From: Flavobacterium coralii
GTDB lineage: Bacteria; Bacteroidota; Bacteroidia; Flavobacteriales; Flavobacteriaceae
NCBI RefSeq assembly: GCF_019891545.1
Contig: NZ_JAHDIU010000004.1
Span: 62,001-126,000, forward strand
Direction of reading: 5' to 3'
DNA length: 64,000 nt
The notes under the pieces were generated by a model that ran no database searches, was not told where the DNA came from, and was given only the letters and a program-made list of their open reading frames with translations. The position numbers were made by a program, and so were the translations under genes. Shown here in pieces: positions 44,107 to 52,251 of the stretch (positions are counted from its first letter, which is position 1; each line of letters begins with the position of its first letter).

Positions 44107-44331
44107 ATGAAAAAGAACATAGACCTTGCCACAATCAAAAAATTTATCCTTGCCAACGCACTTACCGATAATGTTATGCTGATGCTTCACCCGTCTAACT
44201 TTGACAAGCTGGTGGCAAACAGCGCTAAAAAAGCAAAGTCGCTTTGTGTATCTGGCATCAATATTATTGCCGATAACAACGATGAGATTAGCGAGGATGA
44301 GATTGACGTACTTGAAGTTAAATTTAACTAA
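44107..44331 (+). CDS. Small hypothetical protein, paralogue 1
   Basis: A 74-residue protein: MKKNIDLATIKKFIL then LTDNVMLMLHPSNFDKLVAN and an acidic end (NDEISEDEIDVLEVKFN). It aligns along its length with the next gene: basic start, ILxxxL, LHPxx[FY]D, and a closing I-x-D-x-x-VL. Unknown family. The pair is separated by 9 bases and ends in a terminator. Confidence 0.65.
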   Translation: MKKNIDLATIKKFILANALTDNVMLMLHPSNFDKLVANSAKKAKSLCVSGINIIADNNDEISEDEIDVLEVKFN

Positions 44332-44340
44332 CCTGATATT

Positions 44341-44580
44341 ATGAGACGTCACATTTGCCTCGATATGCTGCAGGAGTACATACTGGAGCACAACCTATCT
44401 GAATATGAAACCATTATACTGCACCCTGATGACTATGATGTTATTGCAGCAGAGTTTTTTAACGAAAACGAGCTGATGATATTCAGGCCGGTTGAAGTGC
44501 TGGGCACTAAAATAACCGAAGATACCCACGGCGATGTAAGGCGAAACCAGGTTATGGTTTTACCTGCCGTAGCTTCGTAA
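44341..44580 (+). CDS. Small hypothetical protein, paralogue 2
   Basis: A 79-residue protein: MRRHICLDMLQEYILEHNLSEYETIILHPDDYDVIAAEFF, then VEVLGTKITEDTHGDVRRNQVMVL. The LHPDDYD and the closing strand region somewhat recall the last strands of HK97-type phage major capsid proteins, but the protein is far too short to be one. Paralogous to the upstream 74-residue product; function unknown. Confidence 0.65.
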   Translation: MRRHICLDMLQEYILEHNLSEYETIILHPDDYDVIAAEFFNENELMIFRPVEVLGTKITEDTHGDVRRNQVMVLPAVAS

Positions 44581-44598
44581 ATTGTAATTAATTGGTTT

Positions 44599-44631
44599 AA
44601 AAGCCGCACCTGTACAGGTGTGGCTTTTTTG
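44599..44631 (+). terminator. Intrinsic terminator
   Basis: Stem AAAGCCGCACCTG / CAGGTGTGGCTTTTTT with a two-base centre (TA), one G-T pair, 18 bases past the stop of the second small paralogue. Confidence 0.85.
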
Positions 44632-44691
44632 TTTAGCAAATATTTAACATTTAGATTTTTTTTGTAGTTTAGTACTTAAATCCAACTAATT

Positions 44692-45588
44692 ATGAACACT
44701 GAACAAGAAATAATAAAGAAACAAGAATATATAATTAAAGTACTTGAAAATAGAATCATTCAAGCTACCGATACAATAAATAATCAAAATGCAACTATCT
44801 CTTCATTCAGTACAGCATATACTGTTGCCGGTTGGTTGTTAGGTATATTGGCATTTATATCAACTTTTGCTATTTATTTATTTGGTATAAAACCTTCTGA
44901 GGAAGCCATTGATAACTTAGAAAATACAATGGATGGGAAAATCATAGAATATTTTAATGACAAACATACTGAAGACATGAAATATGCTATTAACAATTTG
45001 GAATCAGATAATGTTCAAAATCAAAATAAAGGTTTATATTATTTACAATTAAACCTATATGACTCTATACCAGAAGATAAATTATATAGAATTGTAAACA
45101 TTGCTAAATCAAATAAATTGAATGAACAGCAATTTTATGCATTAACTCAATATCTATATTATTCAGATTCTAAAATTGTTAAAGAATATTTTGAATACAT
45201 ACTAACTTCTAATAGTTATAACGTTAGCGTAAAAAATATATCTTCTAATTATTTTACAAAGCCTAGTCAAATATTAGAAGGATTAGAGACTATAAAAAAT
45301 TATGTAATTAATTCAAAAGATGCTTCAAATGATTTTTCTGACTTAGTAAGAAATTTTATAGAAACAAATAATAAGGAAGCGGTAACTTTTCTTATTAATG
45401 ATATAGCTATAGTTAAAGCAGTAAAAGAACATGGAGAATCGCTTGGCATGACATATGATGAGTTTCGTTACTATTTATATATTAATCATTTAGGTGGTAT
45501 TTTTGAAATGAATGAGCTAAAAAAAACTTACATGTATAAAAACTTTAACGACAAACTTCTCGAAAATATTACAGGAACAGATGATTAA
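44692..45588 (+). CDS. AT-rich membrane-anchored protein of unknown function
   Basis: A 298-residue protein with a coiled-coil-like N-terminus (NTEQEIIKKQEYIIKVLENRIIQATDTINNQN, residues 2-36), one membrane span at about 44-66 (AGWLLGILAFISTFAIYLFGI) and a long soluble helical C-terminus. Base composition, counted by eye on sample lines, is near 20-25% G+C, far below the flanking genes, and codon use is strongly A/T-ending. It sits between a terminator and tRNA-Met. This suggests recent horizontal acquisition. I recognise no family and see no catalytic motif; it might be an effector or sensor. Confidence 0.7.
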   Translation: MNTEQEIIKKQEYIIKVLENRIIQATDTINNQNATISSFSTAYTVAGWLLGILAFISTFAIYLFGIKPSEEAIDNLENTMDGKIIEYFNDKHTEDMKYAINNLESDNVQNQNKGLYYLQLNLYDSIPEDKLYRIVNIAKSNKLNEQQFYALTQYLYYSDSKIVKEYFEYILTSNSYNVSVKNISSNYFTKPSQILEGLETIKNYVINSKDASNDFSDLVRNFIETNNKEAVTFLINDIAIVKAVKEHGESLGMTYDEFRYYLYINHLGGIFEMNELKKTYMYKNFNDKLLENITGTDD

Positions 45589-45602
45589 TTATATTCATAA
45601 AA

Positions 45603-45632
45603 AAATCCCGCAACAATCATGTTACGGGATTT
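45603..45632 (-). terminator. Terminator of tRNA-Met
   Basis: Stem AATCCCG-CAAC / GTT-ACGGGATT with one mismatch; on the minus strand it is followed by a T-run. It may also act on the AT-rich gene on the plus strand. Confidence 0.7.
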
Positions 45633-45643
45633 TACCTTTTTCG

Positions 45644-45717
45644 TAGCGAAGACGGGAGTTGAACCCGTGACCTCAGGGTTATGAATCCTGCGCTCTAACC
45701 GACTGAGCTACCTCGCC
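45644..45717 (-). tRNA. tRNA-Met (anticodon CAT)
   Basis: The minus strand folds as a tRNA: acceptor GGCGAGG (45717-45711) pairing with CTTCGCT (45651-45645), D-arm AGCTCAGTCGGTTAGAGC, anticodon arm around GGATTCATAACCC, T-arm CGGGTTCAACTCCCG. The anticodon is CAT. Sequence type fits elongator Met rather than initiator; lysidine-modified tRNA-Ile2 is the alternative. No CCA encoded. Confidence 0.93.
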
Positions 45718-45868
45718 AATAATGGTGCATTGTTAGTATTTCAATGCGGGTGCAAATATATAACATTATTTAATGTTCGCAAATATATTTTCTCTTAAAA
45801 ATATATTTACCCAAATGTTTTTTTATAAGTGTTAAATATTATATATTTCGCGAAAATTATACAGACCG

Positions 45869-46261
45869 ATGGACGAAAAAGTAAAATATGAACTGGAATT
45901 CCCTATAACTTCCTCACCTCAGCTTCTTTACCAATATATATCTACCCCGTCAGGGCTTTCTGAGTGGTTTGCCGATAACGTAAACTCACGCGGAGAGTAC
46001 TTTACCTTTATTTGGGACGACTCTGAAGAGCGTGCCCGCATGGCTTCTAAAAAATCTGGCGAAAGGGTAAAATTCCGTTGGGTTGATGAGAACAATAAAG
46101 ACAGTGAGTACTTTTTTGAGCTAAGGATACTGGTTGATGAAATTACGAAAGATGTTTCGTTAATGGTGGTTGATTTTGCCGAGCAAAACGACATACAGGA
46201 AGCAAAGCAGCTTTGGGAAAACCAGGTAGCCGACCTTAAGCATGTGTTAGGCTCTGTTTAG
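45869..46261 (+). CDS. START-like domain protein
   Basis: A 130-residue SRPBCC-fold protein (VKYELEFPITSSPQLLYQYISTPSGLSEWFADNVNSRGEYFTFIWDDSEERARMASKKSGERVKFRWVDE ... QLWENQVADLKHVL) of the START-like/AHSA1 type found in Bacteroidota. It likely binds a hydrophobic ligand. A TATATTTC element lies 20 bases upstream. It is closed by a hairpin that abuts the next gene's start. Confidence 0.8.
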   Translation: MDEKVKYELEFPITSSPQLLYQYISTPSGLSEWFADNVNSRGEYFTFIWDDSEERARMASKKSGERVKFRWVDENNKDSEYFFELRILVDEITKDVSLMVVDFAEQNDIQEAKQLWENQVADLKHVLGSV

Positions 46262-46281
46262 GATATAAGCGTTATTACCTT

Positions 46282-46315
46282 TATATTTGCCCTGAATAAA
46301 ATTCAGGGCTTTTTT
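46282..46315 (+). promoter_or_regulatory. Overlapping promoter and terminator hairpin
   Basis: A TATATTTG -7 element (46282-46289) overlaps a perfect 9-bp hairpin GCCCTGAAT-AAA-ATTCAGGGC (46289-46309). Six T's follow (46310-46315), directly before the ATG at 46316. It terminates the START-like gene and provides the promoter for the aminotransferase gene. Confidence 0.6.
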
Positions 46316-47164
46316 ATGATTAGTTATAACGGCAACCTTACCCAAAACACAGATATCAGCATACACCAAAACAGGGCTTTTTTATATGGCGATGCCGTGT
46401 TTGAAACCTTTAAGATACTGGATGGCAGGGTACTGTTTGCCGAAGACCATTATTTCCGCCTAATGGCGTCTATGCGCATACTGCGAATGGAGATACCCAT
46501 GCACTTTACAATGGAGTATATGGAGAAAAAAGTTCTTGAGCTTACTGATGCACTCAACATATCATCTTCGGCAAGGGCAAGGCTCAGTTTTTTCAGGAAA
46601 CAGGGGGGCTATTACCTGCCTACCAACAATAATGCTGAATTTATCATTACCGCTGACGCTTTACCCGATGCTATTTACTCTTTTACTGATAACGAGTATG
46701 AAGTTGACCTCTTTAAAGATTTTTATGTAACCAAACAACTACTCTCTACCCTTAAAAGTACTAATAAAGCAGTACAAATAACCGGCAGTATATATGCAGA
46801 AGAGAACGGGCTGAACAACTGCCTGCTGCTTAATGACGAAAAAAATATCACCGAAGCATTAAACGGCAACCTGTTTATGGTTAGCGGGAATAAGCTGGTA
46901 ACACCGCCGGTTTCAGACGGGTGCCTTAACGGCATAATGCGCAAGCAGGTACTGGTGCTGGCACGCAAAACAGAAGGTTTAGAAGTTGAGGAACGCTCTG
47001 TATCACCATTTGAGCTACAGAAGGCTGACGAATTGTTTATTACTAATGTTATTAAGGGGATACAGCCGGTAACACGTTACCGCAAAAAAGAATATGCCAA
47101 CGCTACAGCATCGGCACTACTTAAAAAACTTAACGCAAAAATAAGGCTTGGAGGTTTAGTTTAA
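46316..47164 (+). CDS. Class IV aminotransferase (PabC-like)
   Basis: A 282-residue PLP enzyme of fold type IV: NRAFLYGDAVFETFKI near the N-terminus, the PLP-binding Lys in STLKSTNKAVQI (about residues 140-151), EALNGNLFMVSGNKLVTPPVSDGCLNGIMR and ELFITNVIKGIQPVTRY. This matches 4-amino-4-deoxychorismate lyase (PabC) or branched-chain aminotransferase-like proteins. PabC makes p-aminobenzoate for folate. The two cannot be separated by eye. It overlaps the convergent yqgE gene by nine bases at the 3' end. Confidence 0.8.
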   Translation: MISYNGNLTQNTDISIHQNRAFLYGDAVFETFKILDGRVLFAEDHYFRLMASMRILRMEIPMHFTMEYMEKKVLELTDALNISSSARARLSFFRKQGGYYLPTNNNAEFIITADALPDAIYSFTDNEYEVDLFKDFYVTKQLLSTLKSTNKAVQITGSIYAEENGLNNCLLLNDEKNITEALNGNLFMVSGNKLVTPPVSDGCLNGIMRKQVLVLARKTEGLEVEERSVSPFELQKADELFITNVIKGIQPVTRYRKKEYANATASALLKKLNAKIRLGGLV

Positions 47165-47716
47165 CGTAGGGTTCTCCGGCGCATTAGACCATATCAGGTA
47201 CTCACCGCCCAACTCCATAATACGCTCTTTCCAGAATGAATTACTGGATTTGCCTATAATCTTATTCCTGTATTTGTTTTCAGAAATAATCCAGGAATTA
47301 ACCTCAAGCTCGTCTTCAAGCTGGTGGGCATCCCAACCGGTATAGCCTAAAAAGAACCTGATGTTGCTCTTTTTAATCAGCCCCTGGTTCATAAGCTCTT
47401 TAGCAGATTCAAAATCGCCGCCCCAGTATATACCGTTAGATATTTCTATACTACCCGGAATAAGGTCGGGTATATTGTGTATAAAATACAGGTTGTCCTG
47501 CTCTACCGGACCACCGTTATAAATTTTAAAGTCGCTGTCTATTTCGGGTATAAGGTCGTGTATGGTAAAACCAAGCGGTTTGTTAAGTATAAACCCCACA
47601 GAACCTTCTGCATTATGATCTGCAAGCAATACAACAGACCTGTTAAAAGATATGTCCCCTATGGTTGAAGGCTCTGCTATCAGCAAGTGGCCTTTTTTCG
47701 GTTTAGTTGAAATCAT
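47156..47716 (-). CDS. YqgE/AlgH family protein
   Basis: A 186-residue protein of the YqgE family (KGHLLIAEPSTIGDISFNRSVVLLADHNAEGSVGFILNKPLGFTIHDLIP ... YNGGPVEQDNLYFIHN ... RFFLGYTGWDAHQLEDELEVNSWII). I use the ATG at 47716 (MISTKPKKGHLL), the usual start in this group; ATGs at 47722 and 47755 are in frame. Function unknown; it is conserved in many Gram-negatives. Confidence 0.88.
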   Translation of the reverse strand: MISTKPKKGHLLIAEPSTIGDISFNRSVVLLADHNAEGSVGFILNKPLGFTIHDLIPEIDSDFKIYNGGPVEQDNLYFIHNIPDLIPGSIEISNGIYWGGDFESAKELMNQGLIKKSNIRFFLGYTGWDAHQLEDELEVNSWIISENKYRNKIIGKSSNSFWKERIMELGGEYLIWSNAPENPTLN

Positions 47717-47788
47717 AGGCATGCAATTTGAAATAAATTTAGTTAAAAAATGCACACTCCCAAAATATTTTATAACTTTTTAATAAAA

Positions 47789-47810
47789 AAGCCTCTCGAT
47801 TGAGAGGCTT
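47789..47810 (-). terminator. Terminator of the HU gene
   Basis: Stem AAGCCTCTC / GAGAGGCTT with a 4-base loop and a T-run on the minus strand, 20 bases past the HU stop codon. Confidence 0.85.
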
Positions 47811-47830
47811 ACTATACTGGTTGCGGTTAA

Positions 47831-48109
47831 TTACTTTTTGTTAACAGCACCGTCAAGCTCTGCGCCCGGCTTAAATTTTACCACATTTTTAGCAGCAATA
47901 TTAATAGTACCGCCTGTTTGCGGGTTCCTGCCTTCTCTTGCAGCCCTTTCAGAAACAGACCATGAACCAAAACCTACAAGAGAAACTCTCTTACCTTCGT
48001 TTAACGCATTGCCTACATTGCTGATGAAAGATTCTAAAGCTTTCTTTGCTGCACCTTTAGATATTCCTGCGTCGGCAGCCATTGCGTCGATTAATTCTGA
48101 TTTGTTCAT
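47831..48109 (-). CDS. HU family DNA-binding protein
   Basis: A 92-residue HU: KSELIDAMAADAGISKGAAKKALESFISNVGNALNEGKRVSLVGFGSWSVSERAAREGRNPQTGGTINIAAKNVVKFKPGAEL. Contains the DNA-binding arm with RNPQTG. It is a chromosome-packing protein of full family length. It has a well-formed promoter at 48165-48194 and a long leader. Confidence 0.93.
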   Translation of the reverse strand: MNKSELIDAMAADAGISKGAAKKALESFISNVGNALNEGKRVSLVGFGSWSVSERAAREGRNPQTGGTINIAAKNVVKFKPGAELDGAVNKK

Positions 48110-48164
48110 AATAATTGTTATTAATTGTTTGGTTTAAAATTTTGTTTTTACATATCCTGTCCTA

Positions 48165-48194
48165 CAAATTTAATAGGAAATCCATATTATACAA
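48165..48194 (-). promoter_or_regulatory. Promoter of HU gene (TTG-N19-TAAATTTG)
   Basis: On the minus strand a TTG (48192-48194) precedes TAAATTTG (48165-48172) by 19 bases, a full Flavobacterium-type promoter. The leader to the ATG would be about 50 bases. Confidence 0.65.
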
Positions 48195-48296
48195 GTGTTT
48201 TGCAACTATTTCAATTTAATTGTTAATAACTTTTACAACAATGTTAACAACAACGCTTGCATTTTATAAAATTTTGTTAACAGTAGTATTTTCAGG

Positions 48297-49244
48297 CTAT
48301 TTTACAGAAGCATTATCGGATAATTTTAAGCCATTCAGTAATTCCTGAGCAGTCATTTTTTTCTTCCCCGGAAACTGTAATACTCTTAAATCAATAAAAC
48401 CGTCAGAAACTGCTACCTTAATTTTACGTGCTTCACAGTTAATGCTGCCAACTACCTTATCGTGCTGTTCTTCCAGAAAAGCTGCTTCATATACCTTTAC
48501 GTTCCATTCCTGACCATTATCTACAATAAATGTCCAGGCTGCGGGATAAGGGCTTAAACCGCGTATAAGGTTATAAATTTCTATACCCGCAGCACTCCAG
48601 TTTATTCTGCAATTATCTCTGTTGAGTTTATAGGCTGTCTTTACAACCTCGTCAAGCGGCTGAACAGTAGTTTGTGTGTTACCCGCAGCTATAAGTGTCA
48701 GCGTTTTTAAAACAGCATCTACCCCAAGGTGCATGAGCCTGTCGTGCAGCCCTCCTGCTGTTTCATCAGGATATATGTCTGTTTCTTCCTTCAGTATTAT
48801 AGCACCCGTATCTATTTTATCATCAATAAAGAAGGTAGTGACGCCTGTTATAGTCTCCCCGTTGATGATAGCCCAGTTTATAGGCGCTGCACCACGATAC
48901 TGGGGTAATAAAGATGCATGCAGGTTAAAAGTACCCAGTTTAGGCATTTTCCATACAGCCTCAGGCAACATTCGGAAAGCAACAACCACCTGCAGGTTTG
49001 CATTAAGCGATTTTAGTGCTTCTAAAAAAGTTTCGTCTTTTAAGTTTGTAGGTTGTAAAAGAGCTAACCCTTTTTGCAGTGCATATTCTTTTACCGCCGA
49101 ATATTTAACCTTTTGCCCGCGGCCAGCAGGCTTATCAGGTGCCGTTATCACAGCTGCTATATCATAATTGTTCTGGTATATCGCGTCGAGTATGCCCACG
49201 GCAAAATCGGGGGTACCCATAAATACTATCCTTAGTTTTTCCAT
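48297..49244 (-). CDS. fmt: Methionyl-tRNA formyltransferase
   Basis: A 315-residue enzyme that formylates initiator Met-tRNA. The N-terminal formyltransferase domain has RIVFMGTPDFAVGILDAI and the 10-formyl-THF site HASLLPQYRGAAPINWAIINGE (about residues 111-132), then FFIDDKIDTGAII. The C-terminal domain begins near residue 205 (NRDNCRINWSAAGIEIYNLIRGLSPYPAAW). Its ATG overlaps the stop of recQ by one base (TAATG), so they form one operon. Confidence 0.95.
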   Translation of the reverse strand: MEKLRIVFMGTPDFAVGILDAIYQNNYDIAAVITAPDKPAGRGQKVKYSAVKEYALQKGLALLQPTNLKDETFLEALKSLNANLQVVVAFRMLPEAVWKMPKLGTFNLHASLLPQYRGAAPINWAIINGETITGVTTFFIDDKIDTGAIILKEETDIYPDETAGGLHDRLMHLGVDAVLKTLTLIAAGNTQTTVQPLDEVVKTAYKLNRDNCRINWSAAGIEIYNLIRGLSPYPAAWTFIVDNGQEWNVKVYEAAFLEEQHDKVVGSINCEARKIKVAVSDGFIDLRVLQFPGKKKMTAQELLNGLKLSDNASVK

Positions 49245-51136
49245 TACTTTAAAATGTATTGGTTATTCGGGTTTATTGTTATCTTCTCGTTTTCCAGCAG
49301 GAGTTGCAGTATGTAAACTGTTTCTTTAGCTGTAAATCCTAATTTATCTTCTATTTCCCTTGAATCATACGGCGCTGCCTGCAAAAGCTTCATTACAGCT
49401 TCGGCAGCTTCGCGTGGTTGTAATGCAGGCCTCTTTGCCGAAACACAATAAGAGCATATACCGCAATCTTTGCTGTCTGCTTCATCAAAATAGCTCAGCA
49501 GCAGCCTGCTTTTGCAGCACTCAGTATTGGTTATATAATGAATTACAGCATCAAATTGTTTAATTTTAATTTCATTCTGCTTTTCAAGGTATTTTGCAAT
49601 CCGGCTTATAGTGTGTTCATCTTCCCTCACTTCATTAAACGTAATGCTGCTGTCGCTCCCGCTACTCCTGAAACTTATAATCTCCTTTTGCTGTAATTTT
49701 TGCAGCATAGTAAGCAATTCCTGTTCACTTTTGCCTGACTTACGCATGATAAGCGAACTGTTTATCGAAGTTTCCATATCAAACACTCCAGGATAATTTC
49801 TAAGTATAGCCAGCAGCATTTCTTCATCGGCAGGATTAAGGCTTATATAACGTATTACTTCTTTGCTTGGCACCAAAAACTGCAATGTTATGCTTTCGCT
49901 GAACTCCTTACTGAGTGTAAGTACTCCCTGCCTGTCGAGGAACTGCAATACATTATATGCTTTAACCACAGGAAAATTATACACCCTGCAAAAATCATTA
50001 AGGTTAAACGAATAAGTAATACCTATCCCCTCCCCGTAGGCTATCTGCAGGTAATTATTAAGTTTTGCATATACCTCCTTCAGGAACTTCTTATCAGGCA
50101 ATACATCTATAAACTGGCTTTTGGTAACCGCAACATCAGAAGGGTTTACCAGCAAAACACTATAAGCTTTATCGCCGTTACGGCCTGCACGGCCGGCCTC
50201 TTGGTAATAATTTTCAAGATTTTCCGGAAGCTGTATATGTATAACAGTTTTTACGTTTGCTTTGTCTATGCCCATACCAAAGGCATTGGTAGCTACCATT
50301 ACCTGCACCTTTTCCTGCATCCAGAGGCGCATATTATGCTCTTTTTCTTTTTCGCGGAGCCCTCCATGATAAAAAGTGGCACTATAGCCTAACTGCTGCA
50401 ACTGGTTCGCGGTTTCATGGCAGGATTTGCGGTTGCGCACATATATAATAGAAGGCTCAGGGTTTTTATCAAGTATTTTACTGATGCGGTGCAGCTTGTC
50501 TTCAGTTTCAAAAACCATGTAGGCAAGATTTTCCCTCGCAAAAGATTTCCTGAATACAGCGGGATTCACCAAACCAAGCTGTTCTGTTATATCCTGCTGT
50601 ACCCTTTTTGTAGCCGAGGCCGTTAATGCCAGAAAAGGAACATTAGGCAGCAACTTTTTCAGTGCTGCAATTTTAAGGTATGCCGGGCGAAAGTCGTGCC
50701 CCCATTGCGACACACAATGCGCCTCATCTATTGCCACAAGGTTTATCGGTAATTCCTTTATCCTTTCAGTTATCCATTCCTGCTGCAAACGCTCAGGCGA
50801 AAGGTATAAAAACTTATAATCACCATACTTGCAGTTATCCAGCTTGTCACTTATTTCATCCGTGCTCAGGCTGCCGGTAAGGGCTATTGCTTTTATATTG
50901 CGTTTGGAAAGGTTCTCCACCTGGTCTTTCATAAGCGCAATAAGCGGAGAAATGACAAGACACAAACCCTCCTGCATCATGGCCGGCACCTGAAAGCACA
51001 CCGACTTACCCCCGCCTGTTGGCATAAGGGCAAAAGTATCGTTGCCGGCAAGCACAGAACGAATTATTTGCTCCTGCGGCTCCCTGAAGCTTTCGTGGTT
51101 CCAGTATTTTTTTAGGACATCCTGAGGTTGTAGCAT
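49244..51136 (-). CDS. recQ: ATP-dependent DNA helicase RecQ
   Basis: A 630-residue helicase: Walker A MPTGGGKS (38-45), DEAH (137-140), helicase C-terminal motifs (IIYVRNRKSCHETANQLQ, VMVATNAFGMGIDKANVKTVIH, QEAGRAGRNGD), the RQC zinc-binding cysteines (CCKSRLLLSYF ... CGICSYC) and a short C-terminus. The HRDC domain of E. coli RecQ is not evident; this is one of the shorter RecQ forms usual in Bacteroidota. It unwinds recombination and repair intermediates. Operon: upstream AAA NTPase (7 bases away), recQ, fmt. Confidence 0.93.
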   Translation of the reverse strand: MLQPQDVLKKYWNHESFREPQEQIIRSVLAGNDTFALMPTGGGKSVCFQVPAMMQEGLCLVISPLIALMKDQVENLSKRNIKAIALTGSLSTDEISDKLDNCKYGDYKFLYLSPERLQQEWITERIKELPINLVAIDEAHCVSQWGHDFRPAYLKIAALKKLLPNVPFLALTASATKRVQQDITEQLGLVNPAVFRKSFARENLAYMVFETEDKLHRISKILDKNPEPSIIYVRNRKSCHETANQLQQLGYSATFYHGGLREKEKEHNMRLWMQEKVQVMVATNAFGMGIDKANVKTVIHIQLPENLENYYQEAGRAGRNGDKAYSVLLVNPSDVAVTKSQFIDVLPDKKFLKEVYAKLNNYLQIAYGEGIGITYSFNLNDFCRVYNFPVVKAYNVLQFLDRQGVLTLSKEFSESITLQFLVPSKEVIRYISLNPADEEMLLAILRNYPGVFDMETSINSSLIMRKSGKSEQELLTMLQKLQQKEIISFRSSGSDSSITFNEVREDEHTISRIAKYLEKQNEIKIKQFDAVIHYITNTECCKSRLLLSYFDEADSKDCGICSYCVSAKRPALQPREAAEAVMKLLQAAPYDSREIEDKLGFTAKETVYILQLLLENEKITINPNNQYILK

Positions 51137-51143
51137 AAAGTAG

Positions 51144-51701
51144 TTATGATAGCTGCCCCAAGATATAAAGAATTCTGTTATCAGGTGTGTCTTTTGGCAC
51201 TTCTGTTATAGTGTAGCCATATTGCCTGTAGGTTTCCAGCAGATGCCCGGCAATCAGCTCAGCCTGTTCAAAGGTTTCATAACGGGCCTCATCTGCAATA
51301 TAAATTTCCTTCCAGGGAGGCAGGAAGAATATTTTTGTGTATTTATGGTTGCGGCAGGCTTCATCAAAAAAAGCAGGGTAAGCATCTCCTATATAGTGCA
51401 TATAGGCCAAAACATCAGGCAGCCCCCTGTCTATAAAAACAATATCGCTGTCATCCTGCTGCGCTGCATGATACTGCTTTTTTCTGCCTTCCAGTAAAAG
51501 TTCGCTAAACAGCAACGGTTTTTCAAGAAAAAGCTGCTCTATGCCCTGCCTGCGTGCTTCAAGGGTTACCTCTCTCGATATTTCAGGATAGCAGGTATAG
51601 CCTTTTTCTTCAAGCCTTTCCAGCAACGTGGTTTTACCCGATCCGGGCCCGCCAATAATAACTACAATATCTTTTGCCACAATACTACAATCAAAAGGCA
51701 A
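51144..51701 (-). CDS. AAA family NTPase/kinase (AAA_28 type)
   Basis: A 185-residue P-loop protein with Walker A IGGPGSGKTT (residues ~16-25). It has the AAA_28/NadR-like pattern: EISREVTLEARRQGIEQLFLEKPLLFSELLLEGRKKQY, then DIVFIDRGLPDVLAYM and FFLPPWKEIYIADEARYETFEQAELI. These features fit a small-molecule or nucleotide kinase rather than a classical AAA machine. Function unknown. It is the first gene of the recQ-fmt unit. Confidence 0.8.
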   Translation of the reverse strand: MPFDCSIVAKDIVVIIGGPGSGKTTLLERLEEKGYTCYPEISREVTLEARRQGIEQLFLEKPLLFSELLLEGRKKQYHAAQQDDSDIVFIDRGLPDVLAYMHYIGDAYPAFFDEACRNHKYTKIFFLPPWKEIYIADEARYETFEQAELIAGHLLETYRQYGYTITEVPKDTPDNRILYILGQLS

Positions 51702-51875
51702 AAGTAAAGAAACATAGTATAATAAAAAACCTGCAAAAAAATCTTAACACAACTGTGTTTATTAACAGCTGTGAAATATAATATTCATCAAATCAGCACC
51801 GATTAAACAAAACTGTTAAAGTTTAAAGCTGTTTATTGAAAATGTATTATTTTTAAACAATAAATTATTGCAGCT

Positions 51876-52043
51876 ATGAAAAATAACACACCTGACATTA
51901 CACTTGACCTAAGGAAGAAAAAGCGATTTAAAAGTTATGCAGCTTTTTCTAAGAAAGATACAATTATTAAAAACCTTGAAATTATTGTTGCCTGTGTGGT
52001 AGCATTTATAGTAGGTTTTGGCCTCTATAATACGTTCAATTAA
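51876..52043 (+). CDS. Small single-span membrane protein, 55 aa
   Basis: A 55-residue frame from ATG 51876 to TAA 52041-52043. It has a basic N-terminus (LDLRKKKRFKSYAAFSKKD) and one membrane helix (IIVACVVAFIVGFGLY, about residues 35-51). It is followed by a terminator at 52066-52090, supporting a real gene. The span 51702-51875 upstream is AT-rich promoter-like sequence with nothing else recognised. Confidence 0.6.
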   Translation: MKNNTPDITLDLRKKKRFKSYAAFSKKDTIIKNLEIIVACVVAFIVGFGLYNTFN

Positions 52044-52065
52044 TAATTACAGAAGCCAAAACCCT

Positions 52066-52090
52066 AAAGCTGCCCCGCAAGGCAGCTTTT
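52066..52090 (+). terminator. Intrinsic terminator
   Basis: Stem AAAGCTGCC / GGCAGCTTT with a 7-base loop and T-rich 3' side, 22 bases past the small membrane protein stop. Confidence 0.75.
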
Positions 52091-52215
52091 ATGTTTTTAA
52101 GATTTGAACATATAATAAACAAAAAGCCTGAGAACTCAGATTTACTAAGACAAAAATTTAATATCTGAACATAAACAATTCTCAATGGATTGATACAAGA
52201 AGTATTTATAAATTA

Positions 52216-52223
52216 TAATTTTG
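52216..52223 (+). promoter_or_regulatory. Putative -7 element (TAATTTTG)
   Basis: TAnnTTTG match 28 bases before the ATG at 52252 with a TTG at 52190-52192 (spacer 23). Confidence 0.5.
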
Positions 52224-52251
52224 CAATAGTAAACCGACTTAAAAACCTTGT

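Noticed and set aside
44692-45717. Genomic island with attachment sites at tRNA-Met
   Set aside because: Although the neighbouring gene is AT-rich, no integrase and no repeat of the tRNA 3' end was seen, so no att site is claimed.
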